Of a stretch of DNA of 64,000 nt, positions 23,258 to 34,147 are shown in pieces. The translations under genes were made by a program, and so were the position numbers. Positions within the stretch are counted from its first letter, which is position 1, and every line of letters starts with the position of its first letter. Below the pieces are notes generated by a model, which worked only from the letters and a program-made list of their open reading frames with translations, searched no databases and was not told the DNA's origin. Source of the DNA: Zychaea mexicana (lineage: Eukaryota > Mucoromycota > Mucoromycetes > Mucorales > Lichtheimiaceae). Location: assembly GCF_025766255.1 (NCBI RefSeq), contig NW_026516756.1, positions 116,392 through 180,391 on the forward strand. Direction: 5' to 3'.

Positions 23258-24596
23258 TATTACTAATATAGGATTTTTCATCTCCTAGCAGACGTTTGAA
23301 CTTTTATTTAGGCAGAAGGGATTTAATTTTAGGCAGAGTGGACATGAATGTTAATCTGAGTGGACATGAATTAAAATCGAGCTGGATATGAATGAAAATT
23401 GATCTAGACATAAATGAAAATTGATCTGGACATGAATGAAAATTGAGCTGGACATGAATTAAAATCGAGCTAGACATAAATGAAAATCGAGCTAGACATG
23501 AATATTAATCGAGCTGGATATGAATGAAAATCGAGCTGGGCATGAATAAAGATCAATCTGGACATGAATATAAAACGATCTGGACATGAATATAAATCGA
23601 TCTGGACATGAGTAAAATCAATCTAGACAAAATAAAAATCAATCTGTACATGAATGAAAATCAATCTAAACATGAATAATAGACAACCTGGAAATAATAA
23701 CAGTCAACCTGGACATAGTTTTAGTCAACTAAGACATAATAAAAGTTGAAGTAGATAATATATTAAGTGTAGCAGAGCAGAATATTTGAGTACTTAAGAT
23801 TTTCAATTCAAGTCAAGACATAATAGAAGTTAAGCAGTACAAAGCCAATGTTAAGATGTAGTAGTATGGCTGTTTCACCTGTAACAAGAATCTTGTAGGC
23901 TAATGTACAGGAAATGGTAAGGGTGCATCAGAGACTCACTGTGTGCATAAGCCTATTTTGTTGCTGTGGAAACAGGGCCTGAGCGTTTCCCCACATTTCA
24001 TTTTACCTGGGTTAAGTTTGAAACACATTGGGTTTTGTTAGCAGCAGCAGGGAGGGAAAAAACAACAACCAAAGATCTTTTTTTTTCTCATTACCATTCG
24101 CCACGGCAAATCAACAGCTTCGACGCACACTTATAAATGGCTCCTACTCTCTTCATGATGAATAAAACACAAAGAAAACAAAACAGCACAATCCACAGAT
24201 TTATTTGAAAAACGAAATGAAGGTAACTGTGTTCTTAAAAAAAACATGTGCTCAAGATTTATAAGGAGTAGTCCACCGTTACTGCTGCTTAAAAAACGCT
24301 GCGTAAGTGAATAAGGGAAGGAAAAGGTTATCGGGTGTGCTTGAGGTATAGCTTTAGTAGAGATATACCCAAGAATTACTGCTTCTTTCTCTTTTTCTAT
24401 GTATATACTTATACACCATCTTGTACCATTCCAACGTCAAACTTATGTGTGTAATACAACATCGTCCTTTACCTGCACAAACCATTCGTATTCACAACAA
24501 GAACGACGTAGCAATCTTCTTCTTCATTACTCAAACACAATCATATACAACATGACGCTGATCCGCCATTGACTTACAAAATATATAGCCTGACGC
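23258..24596. repeat. Left arm of the foldback
   Basis: Inverted copy of 25608-26930. The outer part (about 23330-23760) is a tandem array, and the inner part is unique single-copy sequence. Confidence 0.8.
23330..23760. repeat. Tandem array of 23-24 bp units in the left arm
   Basis: About 18 units of the type GATCTGGACATGAATGAAAA, with the variable dinucleotide GATCT/GAGCT and a decaying consensus toward the inner side. The same array, inverted, fills 26450-26850. Confidence 0.85.
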
Positions 24597-25607
24597 ATTT
24601 GCCTTTCGCTATCATGTACGCCCATATTACACGATGACGACTATGACGCCGGTCTTTTGTTTTGATACTTGTACGCTCAAGCACATCATCATCGTAATGA
24701 CGGCCATCTCTTTGTTTGCTATTTCTATACACATCAATGTAATGATAATTATATTCCTTTGATGCATACACACTACCACAGCTATAATCCTCCTCTGCAA
24801 TTCACTGTACTCGCACACACACGATGGCATCGACGATTACCTTTTTCTTTTTGTGTATGCCAACACGAACATTGCTGTCTTGATGGATAAGGTAGCTATA
24901 TATGCTGATGGGAGGAATGTAGGGTTTTACTATTGTTACTGTAGATGTTATGGTTGGGATAAAAAAATAAAAGTAAAAGATCATACATTATGTCGTCATT
25001 ATATTTCAGTTGTCTGCGTAAACAGGTGTGAGATGGGATTGCATATTATTACAAGTGCTTCTACGAAAACTTTAGATATAGCTGTGAGCGATGATGATAA
25101 TATGGCAGGGACAAAGAAGAAAAGGCGTTTGTTGTTATGAAGGAGGAAGTTTCTTTGCTATCACAACAGCAACTATGAACAACTGACAAGTTACTACCCT
25201 TTACAACATTCGCTACGCTCTCTCTCACTCGACTGTACGTGGAGTTCTTGCACTCATTCCTATTGCTTGATGGCCGATCTTCAAGGATTGCATCTCGGAA
25301 TTGTGTGGCTACAAATGGGCTCACAAACACGAGGCTGTGCATGGCACCAGACGCTCTGCCACGCAATATCAATAATTACAATAACCATCCTTCACCACGA
25401 AACAACATCCTTCGCACTTGTATAACTCTTATAGCACCTTCTTTGTTATCTTTCTTATATAACGGTCATCATACTTTATTTTCATCCAATCCACAGCAAC
25501 ACAAAAGGAAAGAAACCCGTCAGTTATCCTTCCTGCTATCTACAGCTCATTTATCCATAAAGACCGGCAATGTTAACATTGGTATATGCAAAAGGTAAAA
25601 AGTATTC
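24597..25607. other. Unique centre of the foldback
   Basis: No recognisable transposase. Open frames of about 100 codons exist on both strands but carry no family motif. The ones I examined overlap each other antisense, so at most one could be real. Confidence 0.45.
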
Positions 25608-26930
25608 GCGTCAGGCTGTATGTTTTGCAAGCCAATTGTGGATCAGCGTCATATTGTATATGATTGTGTTTGAGTAATGGAGAAGACGATTGCTACGTCG
25701 TTCTTGTTGTGAATACGAATGGTTTGTGCAGGTAAAGGACGATGTTGTATTACACACATAAGTTTGATGTTGGAATGGTACAAGATGGTGCATTAGTATA
25801 TACATAGAAAAAGAGAAAGAAGCAGTAATTCTTGGGTATATCTCCACTAAAGCTATACCTCAAGCACACCCGATAACCTTTTCCTTCCCTTGTTCACTTA
25901 CGCAGCGTTTTTTAAGCAGCAGTAACGGCGGACTACTCCTTATAAATCTTGAGCACATGTTTTTTTTAAGAACACAGTTACCTTCATTTCGTTTTTCAAT
26001 AAATCCGTAGATTGTGCTTTTTTGTTTTCTTTGTTTTTTGTTCATCGTGAAGAGAGTAGGAGCCATTTACAAGTGTGCGTCGCAGCTGTTAAATTGCCAT
26101 AGCGACTGGTAATGAGAAAGAAAAAGGATCCCTGCTGCTGCTAACAAACCCCACACTTTCCACCTACCTCAGCCACCAGCCTCCAATTTGTTTCAAACTC
26201 ATCCCGGATAAAATGAAATGAGGGGAAACGCTCAGGCCCTGTTCCCATAGCAGCAAAATAGCCTTATGCGCAGTGAGTCTCTGATGCACCCTTGCCATTT
26301 CCTGTACATTAGCCTACAAGCTTCTGTCACGAGTGAACCAGCCATACTACTACATCTTGACATTGGCTTTGTACTACTTAACTTCTATTATATCTTGACT
26401 TGAATTGAAAATCTTAAGTACTCAAATATTCTGCTCTGCTACACTTAATATATTATCTACTTCAACTTTTATTATGTCTTAGTTGACTAAAACTATGTCT
26501 AGGTTGACTGTTATTATGTCTAGGTTGTCTATTATTCATGTTTAGATTCATTTTTATTCTTGTTGAGAATGATTTTCTTTTATGTACAGATTGATTTTTA
26601 TCTTGTCCAGATTGATTTTACTCATGTCCAGATCGATTTATATTCATGTCTAGGTCGATTTATATTCATGTCCAGATGGTTTTATACTCATGTCCAGCTC
26701 GATCTTTATTCATGTCTAGCTCGATTTTCATTCATGTTCAGCTCGATTTTCATTCGTATCCAGATCAATTTTCATTCATGTCCAGATCGATTTTCATTTA
26801 TATCCAGCTCGATTTTCATTCATGTCTACTCAGATTAACATTCATATCTACTCTACCTAAAATTAAATCCCTTTTGCCTAAATAAAAGTTCAAATGTCCT
26901 CTAAGAGATAAAAAATCCTATATATGAATA
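25608..26930. repeat. Right arm of the foldback
   Basis: Inverted copy of 23258-24596. It ends with the tandem 23-24 bp array at about 26450-26850. Confidence 0.8.
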
Positions 26931-27479
26931 GAAAGATGTTTTAATTCTTATATTTTTTAAATTTTCGGCAAAAAGTTTTATTAAATCTTTACTTCTTTTT
27001 AATCTATTATAAATTTTGTATTTAGTAAAGTCATTATAATCACCTATATTATAATTAATGAATTCAAGTACTTCTTTTTTTTGTAATATATTTTTATCTT
27101 CTATTTCATCAAAAAATTCAAGATATCTTTTAATATTTAGATATATTTTTACTTCAAGCTTTTTTTGTTTTATAAACTTGTCTTTTTCGTCAATAATATA
27201 AAAAATATTTTCTATTTTATAATTCTTACAGTAATTATCAAAATATATTTTATATGTATATTTTTTATAATAATTAATAATATTATACTTTTTATTATAA
27301 TATAATTTATCTGTTTTATTATTTATATTACATATGTAATTGCATTTCTCACAGTAGTGAGGTAAATGTTTTTTACAATATGAAATATCATTCCCAACCT
27401 TAATTCTATATGATATCTCTTTACATAAAGTTAAATTATCATTATAAAATTTAATAAAATTTTTTTCTAATACTTTCAA
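26901..27479 (-). CDS. Hypothetical AT-rich protein with Cys/His cluster
   Basis: A 192-codon frame of Lys/Asn/Tyr/Ile-rich protein. Near its N-terminus lies a possible zinc site, YCKKHLPHYCEKCNYIC, preceded by TLCKEISYRIKVGND. A weaker match to this arrangement (ICVIRK, then LCSQHSKLHV) is in the AT-rich frame at 44.0-44.4 kb. The C-terminal codons run into the outer end of the foldback, so the gene is probably truncated by it. Function unknown; it may belong to an AT-rich transposon. Confidence 0.4.
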   Translation of the reverse strand: MKVLEKNFIKFYNDNLTLCKEISYRIKVGNDISYCKKHLPHYCEKCNYICNINNKTDKLYYNKKYNIINYYKKYTYKIYFDNYCKNYKIENIFYIIDEKDKFIKQKKLEVKIYLNIKRYLEFFDEIEDKNILQKKEVLEFINYNIGDYNDFTKYKIYNRLKRSKDLIKLFAENLKNIRIKTSFYSYIGFFIS

Positions 27480-27604
27480 CTTTTTGTCAATTTCTCATAA
27501 ATTATTTATATAGTTATTGTAATCTTTTTTAATCATTTTTATTTTTATTTTTATTATTCTATTTTCTAATTTTTTATATTTTATTAAGAGATGATAATGT
27601 TTAT

Positions 27605-27811
27605 TCAAATATTTATATCTTTTATTCTCGTCTTATTCTCGTCAAGATTATAATAATTAAATGCAAACCTCATTTCATTTATATATTTTATATTATATTT
27701 ATCCATTTCTTCTTTATAATCTATAATATCTTCATTATTATCTTCATAATTATCTCTATTATTATTATCTTTATAAACTCTATTGATATATCCAACAATA
27801 TCTTCACTCAT
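27605..27811 (-). CDS. Hypothetical acidic Asn-rich ORF
   Basis: A 68-codon frame with NNNRDNYEDNNEDIIDY. It lies upstream of the frame at 26.9-27.5 kb on the same strand and may be an earlier part of the same decayed gene. Low-complexity; not recognised. Confidence 0.25.
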   Translation of the reverse strand: MSEDIVGYINRVYKDNNNRDNYEDNNEDIIDYKEEMDKYNIKYINEMRFAFNYYNLDENKTRIKDINI

Positions 27812-28079
27812 ATTTTCTAAAGAAGACTTTTCATCTTTATTTAAAACATGTTGCTGATAATTTATTTTTTCTATTTATTGAAATATTTTATATTATATTT
27901 TATATTTAGGTTATTATTATTATCATTATTAGTATTGTCTCTAATATTTTCATCTATATTTTCATTTATATCTAGTATACTTCTATTTATTATTTTCTTT
28001 TTTTTCTTTCTAAAGGTGAAGTTTTTATATATTCTCTTCTTGATATCTTTTATTTTATACGAAATTGTAAAATTCAATT

Positions 28080-28564
28080 TTAGAATTAAAAATATGTAAG
28101 AAATAAATTTAAATTTTATATCTCTGACTTTAAAATATGTACCATAAAGTATAATTCAACCAAATATTATTACAGAATTTTTACTTTTAATAGGTCCCAA
28201 CGCTATTCTGAGTTGAATTTTAGACTTTTTATTATTCAACGACAAAGAAAAAAAATAAACTGTTTTAATCTAGCTTTTTAGGAGCAAAGACTTACTGTCC
28301 TCTAGTTTTGAAGTCTCGATATTATATTTCTGGTTATTTAATACCCATTTTAACTTCCCTTGATTATGAAGAAATTCTGTAAGTCCAATTTTGGACTATT
28401 TTAAATTGTATATTAGCTAGTTTAGAATACAGGCTAAATGCCACTTGCTACATATCTAAGATGTACTGCTTGAACTTATTTAAACTATATGTATAATAGG
28501 TTGCTATATGTTACAAATGACGAGATATTAACATTTTGCAAACACCATATAAAAAACTCATTGA
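28080..28564. other. AT-rich stretch without genes
   Basis: Nothing supported on either strand. Confidence 0.5.
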
Positions 28565-29350
28565 TTATTTTTTTTCTGTATGCCTCACCATATATAATTT
28601 ATAATATACGCTGTCAGTTCCACAAATACATCTCAAAGAAGATCGTATTGAGCAGCTATTATAAGTACAAAGCCTTTTTAAGTGATTGGTTCCAGCACCT
28701 TTTTTGGTTAAACCAATTGGTATTGCTTTATGCTTAAGTTCTGTTTGCCATACAATGTTTGTTATGTCTTGAAGGCTCCGAACTACATCGTCGTTAGTTT
28801 CCATTCCGAAAGATTGTGTATATTGCAATAGTGTCTGTGCAAGATGAGTCTGAAAACTGGTATGTAGTATATTTCTTGTGTCATTTGCGAAATATTTGAA
28901 TGCTGAATACGTGTTAGCCTCAGCTATAGCCAGAGAAAAAGCTAAGCATCACATCTCCCAACGGTACATCTTCATTACATCATGGGGATTCAATCCATCA
29001 TAATTAATTTTACTGGAAATAGCAAATTAATTTTATTATGTCTTTCATATCAAGCGTTCTAATAAAAATCTAACTTCATTGATTTTTAATTGAACTGGGT
29101 GTCGTCATTCCTCCTAGCCTCGTTTTTCCTAAACATAATGATTAAAGATAATCATATTGGTTAAGAATTATTTAGGGTTTGAGATTTTTTTTTAAAAGAT
29201 TAATTTCATCATTTATGATAATTATGTTAAAATTATAGTATCTATAATTTTTTAGCTAATCATCATTTTACTAAAATCATAATGCTAAGGTTTACCCTCC
29301 ATGGAACGAGACTAAATAATCCCTCCAGTTATTAGCAATATCGGCTGCAC
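28565..29350 (-). pseudogene. piggyBac transposase, C-terminal piece
   Basis: From 29350 down: AADIANNWRDYLVSFH, then (after the 315-bp insertion 28985-29299) HDVMKMYRWEM-stop-CLAFSLAIAEANTYSAFKYF. A tail with the Cys pattern of the piggyBac C-terminal domain follows (LKRLCTYNSCS, LRCICGTD), ending at 28565. The TGA after YRWEM stands where relatives have Arg. Upstream the piece is spliced, across an intron starting at 34147, to the segment at 34148-34431. Removing 28985-29299 with one CATG restores V-S-F-H-D-V-M-K exactly. Confidence 0.8.
28985..29299. mobile_element. 315-bp AT-rich MITE-like insertion in piggyBac
   Basis: Flanked by CATG at 28981-28984 and 29300-29303. It lies inside the codons for F-H-D of the piggyBac gene, and excision of the element and one CATG heals the frame. 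The right end, reverse complemented, begins GAGGGTAAACCTTAG, like GGAGGTTAACCCTTAG of the 18591-19881 element. An internal 32-bp segment matches that element with two differences. No coding capacity. Confidence 0.8.
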
Positions 29351-29418
29351 CTAATACAAGGGCTTTAAGTAAGTAGACTCGTCATTCTTTACGAATTTCA
29401 CTACTCTATATATTCATA

Positions 29419-29601
29419 CAGGATTTTCCTTATGATTGGCGGTGCTTTTTTTCTCATGATGGCGGGGTTCTTTTCTTACTATGGCGTTTGGAGGTCTGTT
29501 GTCTGGCGGTGTGTTTTTTGTAATTGGCAGAAGCTGAAAATTACAATGGCAGCCTGCTTTTTGTGACTGGCATAAGGTGAGAATTACAATAGCGGTGTAA
29601 T
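29419..29601. repeat. Left inverted terminal repeat of Tc1/IS630-like element
   Basis: Matches the reverse complement of 33957-34140 with scattered differences. It contains spaced TGGCGGTG-like motifs that may bind transposase. Confidence 0.9.
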
Positions 29602-30299
29602 TTCAACAGATGGCGCCTTAAAATCACCTGTTGATATAACATAGGTGCACCATTACCAAACTTCGACTTTAATATACCAGACTTCAACTTCAAAACTACA
29701 CGGACGCCGAACAACAATAATCCATTCCAAATTTAAAATGTTTGAATGTAAATATGGTTATTTATTATTACGACGGCGTCGTTCCATTGCAATATGTTTT
29801 CCTATGGTGGAATGACGCATTCTTGCTTTTTCTGCTGCAGCAGCTATCGTCATCTTCTCCTCAAAATATAGCCGGAAAAGGTTCGTCTTCGTTGCTTAGG
29901 TGACGATATCCCTTGTTCTTGCTTGCTCTAGGCCTTCTAAAACTTGAGATTGCACCATATGGCCTTATAGAAATATTTTATGAATAATTCCGTGTATAGT
30001 TGAGACAACATGCATTTCGGGAATAAATTATACTTGGAACTTACCAAGATCCATCTGGTTATCTATGATAGGATCCACTGGAAATGCCATCTGGGAATTG
30101 GGGTCCAAATTTAGGATCGTTCGATGAAAGGGATCGTATATGTCAGTATCAAAGTCAGGGAAAATAAAAAGTGGTATATTGGAATCTATGATGTTTTTAG
30201 ATGTAGTACATTGAGTCTATTTCTTTTCATTCGTGTTCAAATACTTTTATTTGGACTGGTCAGGTTGGTGCAACTCTGGATTTTTGTGAGCTCCAAAAG

Positions 30300-30730
30300 T
30301 TTCTCTGCATCGGCAATTTCTCACTTTACTGCCTCTGCACATGCTTTTGTTTCTCTAAACTGCTTGGCCCATCGATGCATTGTAGCTTTTAGACAATCGT
30401 TCTGTCATATCTTTTATTCTCGATTGCGCATCGTATTATTGCCTCCTTGATTTCTGGATTCTCTTTGTCCCATTTCGTCTGCTTTCATTTCGAGATTTCT
30501 TTTAATCTTACAATTTCTTCTTCTAGCTTTCGGATTTCCAAGACTGAAGGAAGTCCATTGGATGGTTCATATTCTTCCCCTGCTCGCATTGCATTTAAAG
30601 TTCTAATAAACTCCTCTATCAAAGCTTTAGAAAGCTGTAATAACGATTGTACAAGCAAGCATACCAATATATGGATCTTCTCCCTCAGCGACATCGATGG
30701 TTTCATGTATTTCTTTGCCGGTAAGAGCCA
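30300..30730 (-). pseudogene. Broken coiled-coil ORF in Tc1/IS630-like element
   Basis: An open segment of 73 codons at 30485-30706 contains LPSVLEIRKLEEEIVRLKE, a clear leucine-zipper-like helix. The reading continues in other frames below it (NPEIKEAIIRCAIENKRYD, then MHRWAKQF). It is probably a decayed accessory gene. Family not recognised. Confidence 0.35.
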
Positions 30731-30810
30731 GGTTGTTCATGAGAAATGTTGTTTGGTTTGAATAGGGAGTCTGTAACAAAGGCGGTAAGGTCCCCATATT
30801 ATATTAAAGG

Positions 30811-31460
30811 AATAGCATAGGTACATTGTTGGACACAAGAGATTTTTTGAATTTTGATTCACTGATGGGATACGTCATGGTCGGTAGAATGAGCACTATG
30901 TTGGCCCTATGATTGGGACATGTCATGGTCGAGCGAAGAAATAGCATAGGCACAATGTTGCACACAAGAGATTTTTTGAGTTTTGATTCACCGATGGGAT
31001 AAGTCATGATCGGTAAAACAAACACTATATTGGCCCTACATTTAGGACATGTCATGGTTGAGCGAAGAAACAGCATAGGCACATTGTTCCACACCAAGGA
31101 ACGGATCTCGTCCTAATTACCGTCTTATGTGGAGCAAAATGTGCCTATGCTGTTTCTTCACTCGGCCATGACATATCCCGATTGTAGGGCCAACATAGTG
31201 CTCATTCTACTGACCGTGAGTTATCCAATCGGTGAATCAAACCTCAAAAAATCTCTTGTGTGCAACGATATGCCTATGCTGTTGCTTCGCTCGACCATGA
31301 CATGTCCCAATCGTAGGGCCAACATAGTGCTCATTCTACCGACCATGACTTATCCCATCAGTGAATCAAAACTCAAAGAATCTCGTATATGCAACAATGT
31401 GCCTATGCTATTTCTTCGCTCGAACATGACATGTCCCAATTGCAGAACTGGAAAAAGTAG
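30811..31460. repeat. 129-bp repeats arranged tail to tail
   Basis: Units start at 30811, 30940 and 31069 in one orientation and at 31142, 31271 and 31400 in the opposite one; spacing is exactly 129 bp each time. The two groups meet around 31098-31128. Because 129 is 43 codons, each group keeps one long open frame: minus strand 30804-31097 and plus strand 31129-31476. Each repeat reads VPMLFLRSTMTCP, CRANIVLILPTMTYPI and SKLKKSLVC. Units differ by scattered substitutions but not by indels. Confidence 0.9.
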
Positions 31461-31590
31461 CTTGGAGTGGCTATAAGCTGTACTATTTTGTTTGTGCCTG
31501 AGTTTTTATACATCTGTAAAATGTGAACCAAAAAGTATTTAAGCCGGAGTCAAATAACATCTTTCGGAATCATTCAAAACATAATACACA

Positions 31591-32040
31591 ATGACCTTGG
31601 ACACCCATACCACTATGAACACCGAAGATCTGGACTATTATGAAGACGAGGTTGAGATGCAAGAATGAGATGCCATGGAATTCGATATGGCGCTACCATT
31701 CGCTGAGGCTGATGAAGAATTACAACTACCACCACCACTGCCATACTCCCCACCAGCATCAACTCCAACAACATCACCATCACCATTACCATGACAATAA
31801 CGTCGGCAACGTCGACAATACACCAAGGATGATATTGTTTCTGTCCTTCGTGCTTACTTCTGGGAAGGACATACCATGGAAGAATCTGTGAGTAGGGGTG
31901 ACATGCTAAAGACAACAACCGCCAGGCTCATCCACACGTATTGCCCCTAAGTGTCTCCACGACCAGCTCCAGTCCGTCCTCGTCAAGCAAGCATGATCAA
32001 CCAAGTTGACGATGATATTTTGACGACTATCTTACAATAA
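31591..32040 (+). pseudogene. Small HTH-like accessory protein with several stops
   Basis: One frame from ATG 31591 to TAA 32038-32040: an acidic N-terminus (MNTEDLDYYEDEVEMQE), a Pro-rich linker, then RRQRRQYTKDDIVSVLRAY and GHTMEESVSRGD, resembling a helix-turn-helix. A final segment reads INQVDDDILTTILQ. Four in-frame stops interrupt it: TGA near 31666, TGA and TAA near 31792-31800, and TAA near 31948. Each could come from CGA or CAA by one C-to-T change. Possibly a DNA-binding partner of the transposase downstream. Confidence 0.5.
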
Positions 32041-32247
32041 GATATACAAATTTTATCTTTTTGGGATTTTCTTAGTTTAATAGTAAAATAGAGTAAACAT
32101 GTTTATAATTATGATTATGCTCAAAATATAGCATTCACTGTATTACGTGGTACAGCTGCGCTTTGTCCTGTCTCATCTTCTTTGTCACTTATATGAAAAA
32201 CCTTCAACTTTGTGTTACCAAATATGTATATTGCGGCAAACAAAAAG

Positions 32248-32254
32248 TATAAAA
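32248..32254 (+). promoter_or_regulatory. TATA box of the Tc1/IS630-like transposase
   Basis: TATAAAA about 70 bases before the transposase ATG at 32321, a plausible Pol II core promoter position. Confidence 0.45.
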
Positions 32255-32320
32255 CCAGTACAGCTTTTCTGCTGTAGCTTGTGCTTACATTTCGTTCAAG
32301 ATCTTTACTCAACTATTACC

Positions 32321-33832
32321 ATGTCATCTATTGAAAATCTGATACTCCCACACGATACCGACGTTGATATCCATGAAGATGAGATGGAAGTAGACGATGT
32401 GTATGAAATTGTGTCCGACGAGTGTAATAGTTTTACTGGTGGTGTCCAATCACTTGTATCAATGACCAAGAGGAAAAATATACCACAGGTACCTAATTAA
32501 AATCTTCTTGTTTTACGAGTTTTTTGTTATTAACTGATGGTCGTTAATATGATAGGCATGTTCCACATCCATGTTAACGGATCCTCCAACCCCCACTTCG
32601 ACCGTCACTGTAGCCACCCAAAAAGCAACAGTGAAAAAGGTCAAGGGAAGACCTCGCAAAAACATTCAGCAAGAAAACATTGTTCCAAAAAGTAAGTTAC
32701 TTATTATTGCTAAAACTTCAGTTGCTTTCAATATCTAACCTTGAACTCTAAATCTATAGGGGCTCATCGAGTATATCGAGACTTAGAAATAATCCAACTT
32801 ATCGACAGAATTCAAAACATTACCTTAAACGCTGCAGAAGCTGGACGCGACCTCTTGATCCCTGAACGAACTGCACAGAGATACTAGAAACGCTTTGCTG
32901 ATGGTGAATCATATCTTCCGAGCACAATGGGCAAATCTCCCGGTCCCCCACCGACGTTAACACCAGAACATACCACATTCCTCCAGGCTTATTATGACAC
33001 CAAGTCAGACGCGACCCTGAAAGAGGCACAGCAATCCCTTATCGATTGATTCGGTATCAACATCACCCAAAGTGGCCTACAAAAGCATCTTGTGAGCAAA
33101 TGTGGGCTTACCATGAAGAAGCTGGAACGGATTTCCGAATATCGCAACTTGGATGAAACGATTGCCTCCCGCATGAATTGGGCACATGCGTTCGAAGCCA
33201 GTGGCATGGACTACTACAAGTGTATCTTTATTGACGAAGCTGGTTTTAATATGCACATTAAGCGTAATTTTGGTCGTTCGCGTCGAGGTGCTCCAGCCAG
33301 GGCTTTGGTTTCGAGGTCCCGTGGTGTGAATATGACGATCTTGGGAGCGATAACTGGTGAAGGCGTGGTCAACCTCAGCCTTAGAAGACCACAGGCAGTT
33401 GTTGGCTCGAAAAAACGCAAACTCCGCGATGGCGAGGAAAAGGTTGTGGGCAAGATCGGTACGCAGGCAGAGCACTATATCAAGTTTTTGGAGGTGCTCA
33501 TGGAAGTATTGAAGGAAAATAACATGGGAGGTAGAACTTATGTAATGGATAATGCCACTATCCACAAGACAGCAGAAGTGAGGGACGCAGTGGCGAAGCA
33601 AGGATTCGATATCCTGTACCTTCCTCCATATTCCCCTTTCCTCAACCCGATCGAAGAATTTTGGTCGAAGCTGAAAGCCGGTGTCAAACGCAATTTGTTG
33701 ACAACGGATGATACGTTGCTGCCATGGATTGCTGACTCTGCTAATCAAGTCTCTGCCCAAGATTGCCAAGGTTGGATAAGACATTCACTTTTGTTTCTGC
33801 CTCGTTGTATCAATGGAGAGAAAATGTTGTAG
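32321..33832 (+). pseudogene. Tc1/IS630-like DD34E transposase, two nonsense codons
   Basis: Exons 32321-32488, 32556-32691 and 32760-33832 join to 458 codons plus stop. The N-terminus is acidic. Exon 2 has an AT-hook (KVKGRPRKN). Exon 3 has a divergent HTH part and the DDE_3 core: CIFIDEAGFNMH (first Asp), TYVMDNATIHK (second Asp), and PPYSPFLNPIEEFWSKLK, with 34 residues between the second Asp and the Glu. Two stops lie before the core: TAG at 32885-32887 (after AQRY, likely from TGG) and TGA at 33047-33049 (before FGIN, likely from CGA). From 33050 the core reads without breaks to the stop at 33830-33832. Confidence 0.9.
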
Positions 33833-33956
33833 TTTTTATTATCTTAATTATCCTTGTTTTGTTCATACTCATATGTTTTTTTTGTAAAATAAATTTTCAA
33901 ACTCCAAAGTAAAAAACCAACAATTATCTGTTACTCTAGTATAGAACATGAATCTT

Positions 33957-34140
33957 ATTACACCGCTATTGTAATTTTCACCTTATACCAATCACAAAAA
34001 GCAGACCGCCATTGTAATTTTCAGCTTCTGCCAATTACAAAAAACACACCGCTAATCAACAGACCCCCAAACGCCATAGTAAGAAAAGAACCCCGCCATC
34101 ATGAGAAAAAAAGCACCGCCAATCATAAGGAGAAATCCTG
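33957..34140. repeat. Right inverted terminal repeat of Tc1/IS630-like element
   Basis: Counterpart of 29419-29601. Confidence 0.9.
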
Positions 34141-34147
34141 TATGTAC

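Larger units (their letters stand above)
23258..26930. mobile_element. Foldback-like element with 1.3-kb inverted arms
   Basis: Two inverted arms (about 23258-24596 and 25608-26930) enclose a 1.0-kb unique centre. Examples of matching sequence are CTGATCC near 24558 with its complement near 25645, the GTAGTATGGCTG segment at 23860 with CAGCCATACTAC at 26339, and the outermost TATAGGATTTTT with its complement at 26912. The outer third of each arm is a tandem array of degenerate 23-24 bp units. Long inverted arms with internal tandem units resemble foldback (FB/Galileo) transposons. Arms differ by scattered substitutions and small indels, so the copy is not recent. The target duplication is not resolved in the AT-rich flanks. 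Confidence 0.7.
29419..34140. mobile_element. Tc1/IS630-like transposon with 183-bp inverted ends
   Basis: A 4722-bp element with ends CAGGATTTTCCTTATG...CATAAGGAGAAATCCTG and TA on both sides (29417-29418 and 34141-34142). Inverted repeats are 29419-29601 and 33957-34140, imperfect, with the repeated sub-motif TGGCG at intervals. Cargo: a broken minus-strand coiled-coil frame at 30.3-30.7 kb, the 129-bp repeat array, a broken HTH protein (31591-32040) and a DD34E transposase (32321-33832). It is inserted in an intron of the piggyBac gene (29351-34147). Confidence 0.9.

Noticed and set aside
23330..23760. Possible CRISPR array
   Set aside because: Regular 23-24 bp units have no unique spacers, the sequence is eukaryotic, and the same array recurs inverted in the other arm.
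26560..26885. Plus-strand open frames with repeated FHSCPDRF-like peptides
   Set aside because: They come from translating the 23-24 bp tandem array of the foldback arm; other frames and the other arm are not open in the same way.
31613..31918. Minus-strand frames with Gly/Val repeats (VMVMVMLLELMLV)
   Set aside because: Antisense of the Pro/Thr-rich linker of the HTH-like accessory gene.
33077..33784. 235-codon minus-strand frame
   Set aside because: Antisense to the DD34E transposase, which has clear catalytic motifs on the plus strand.
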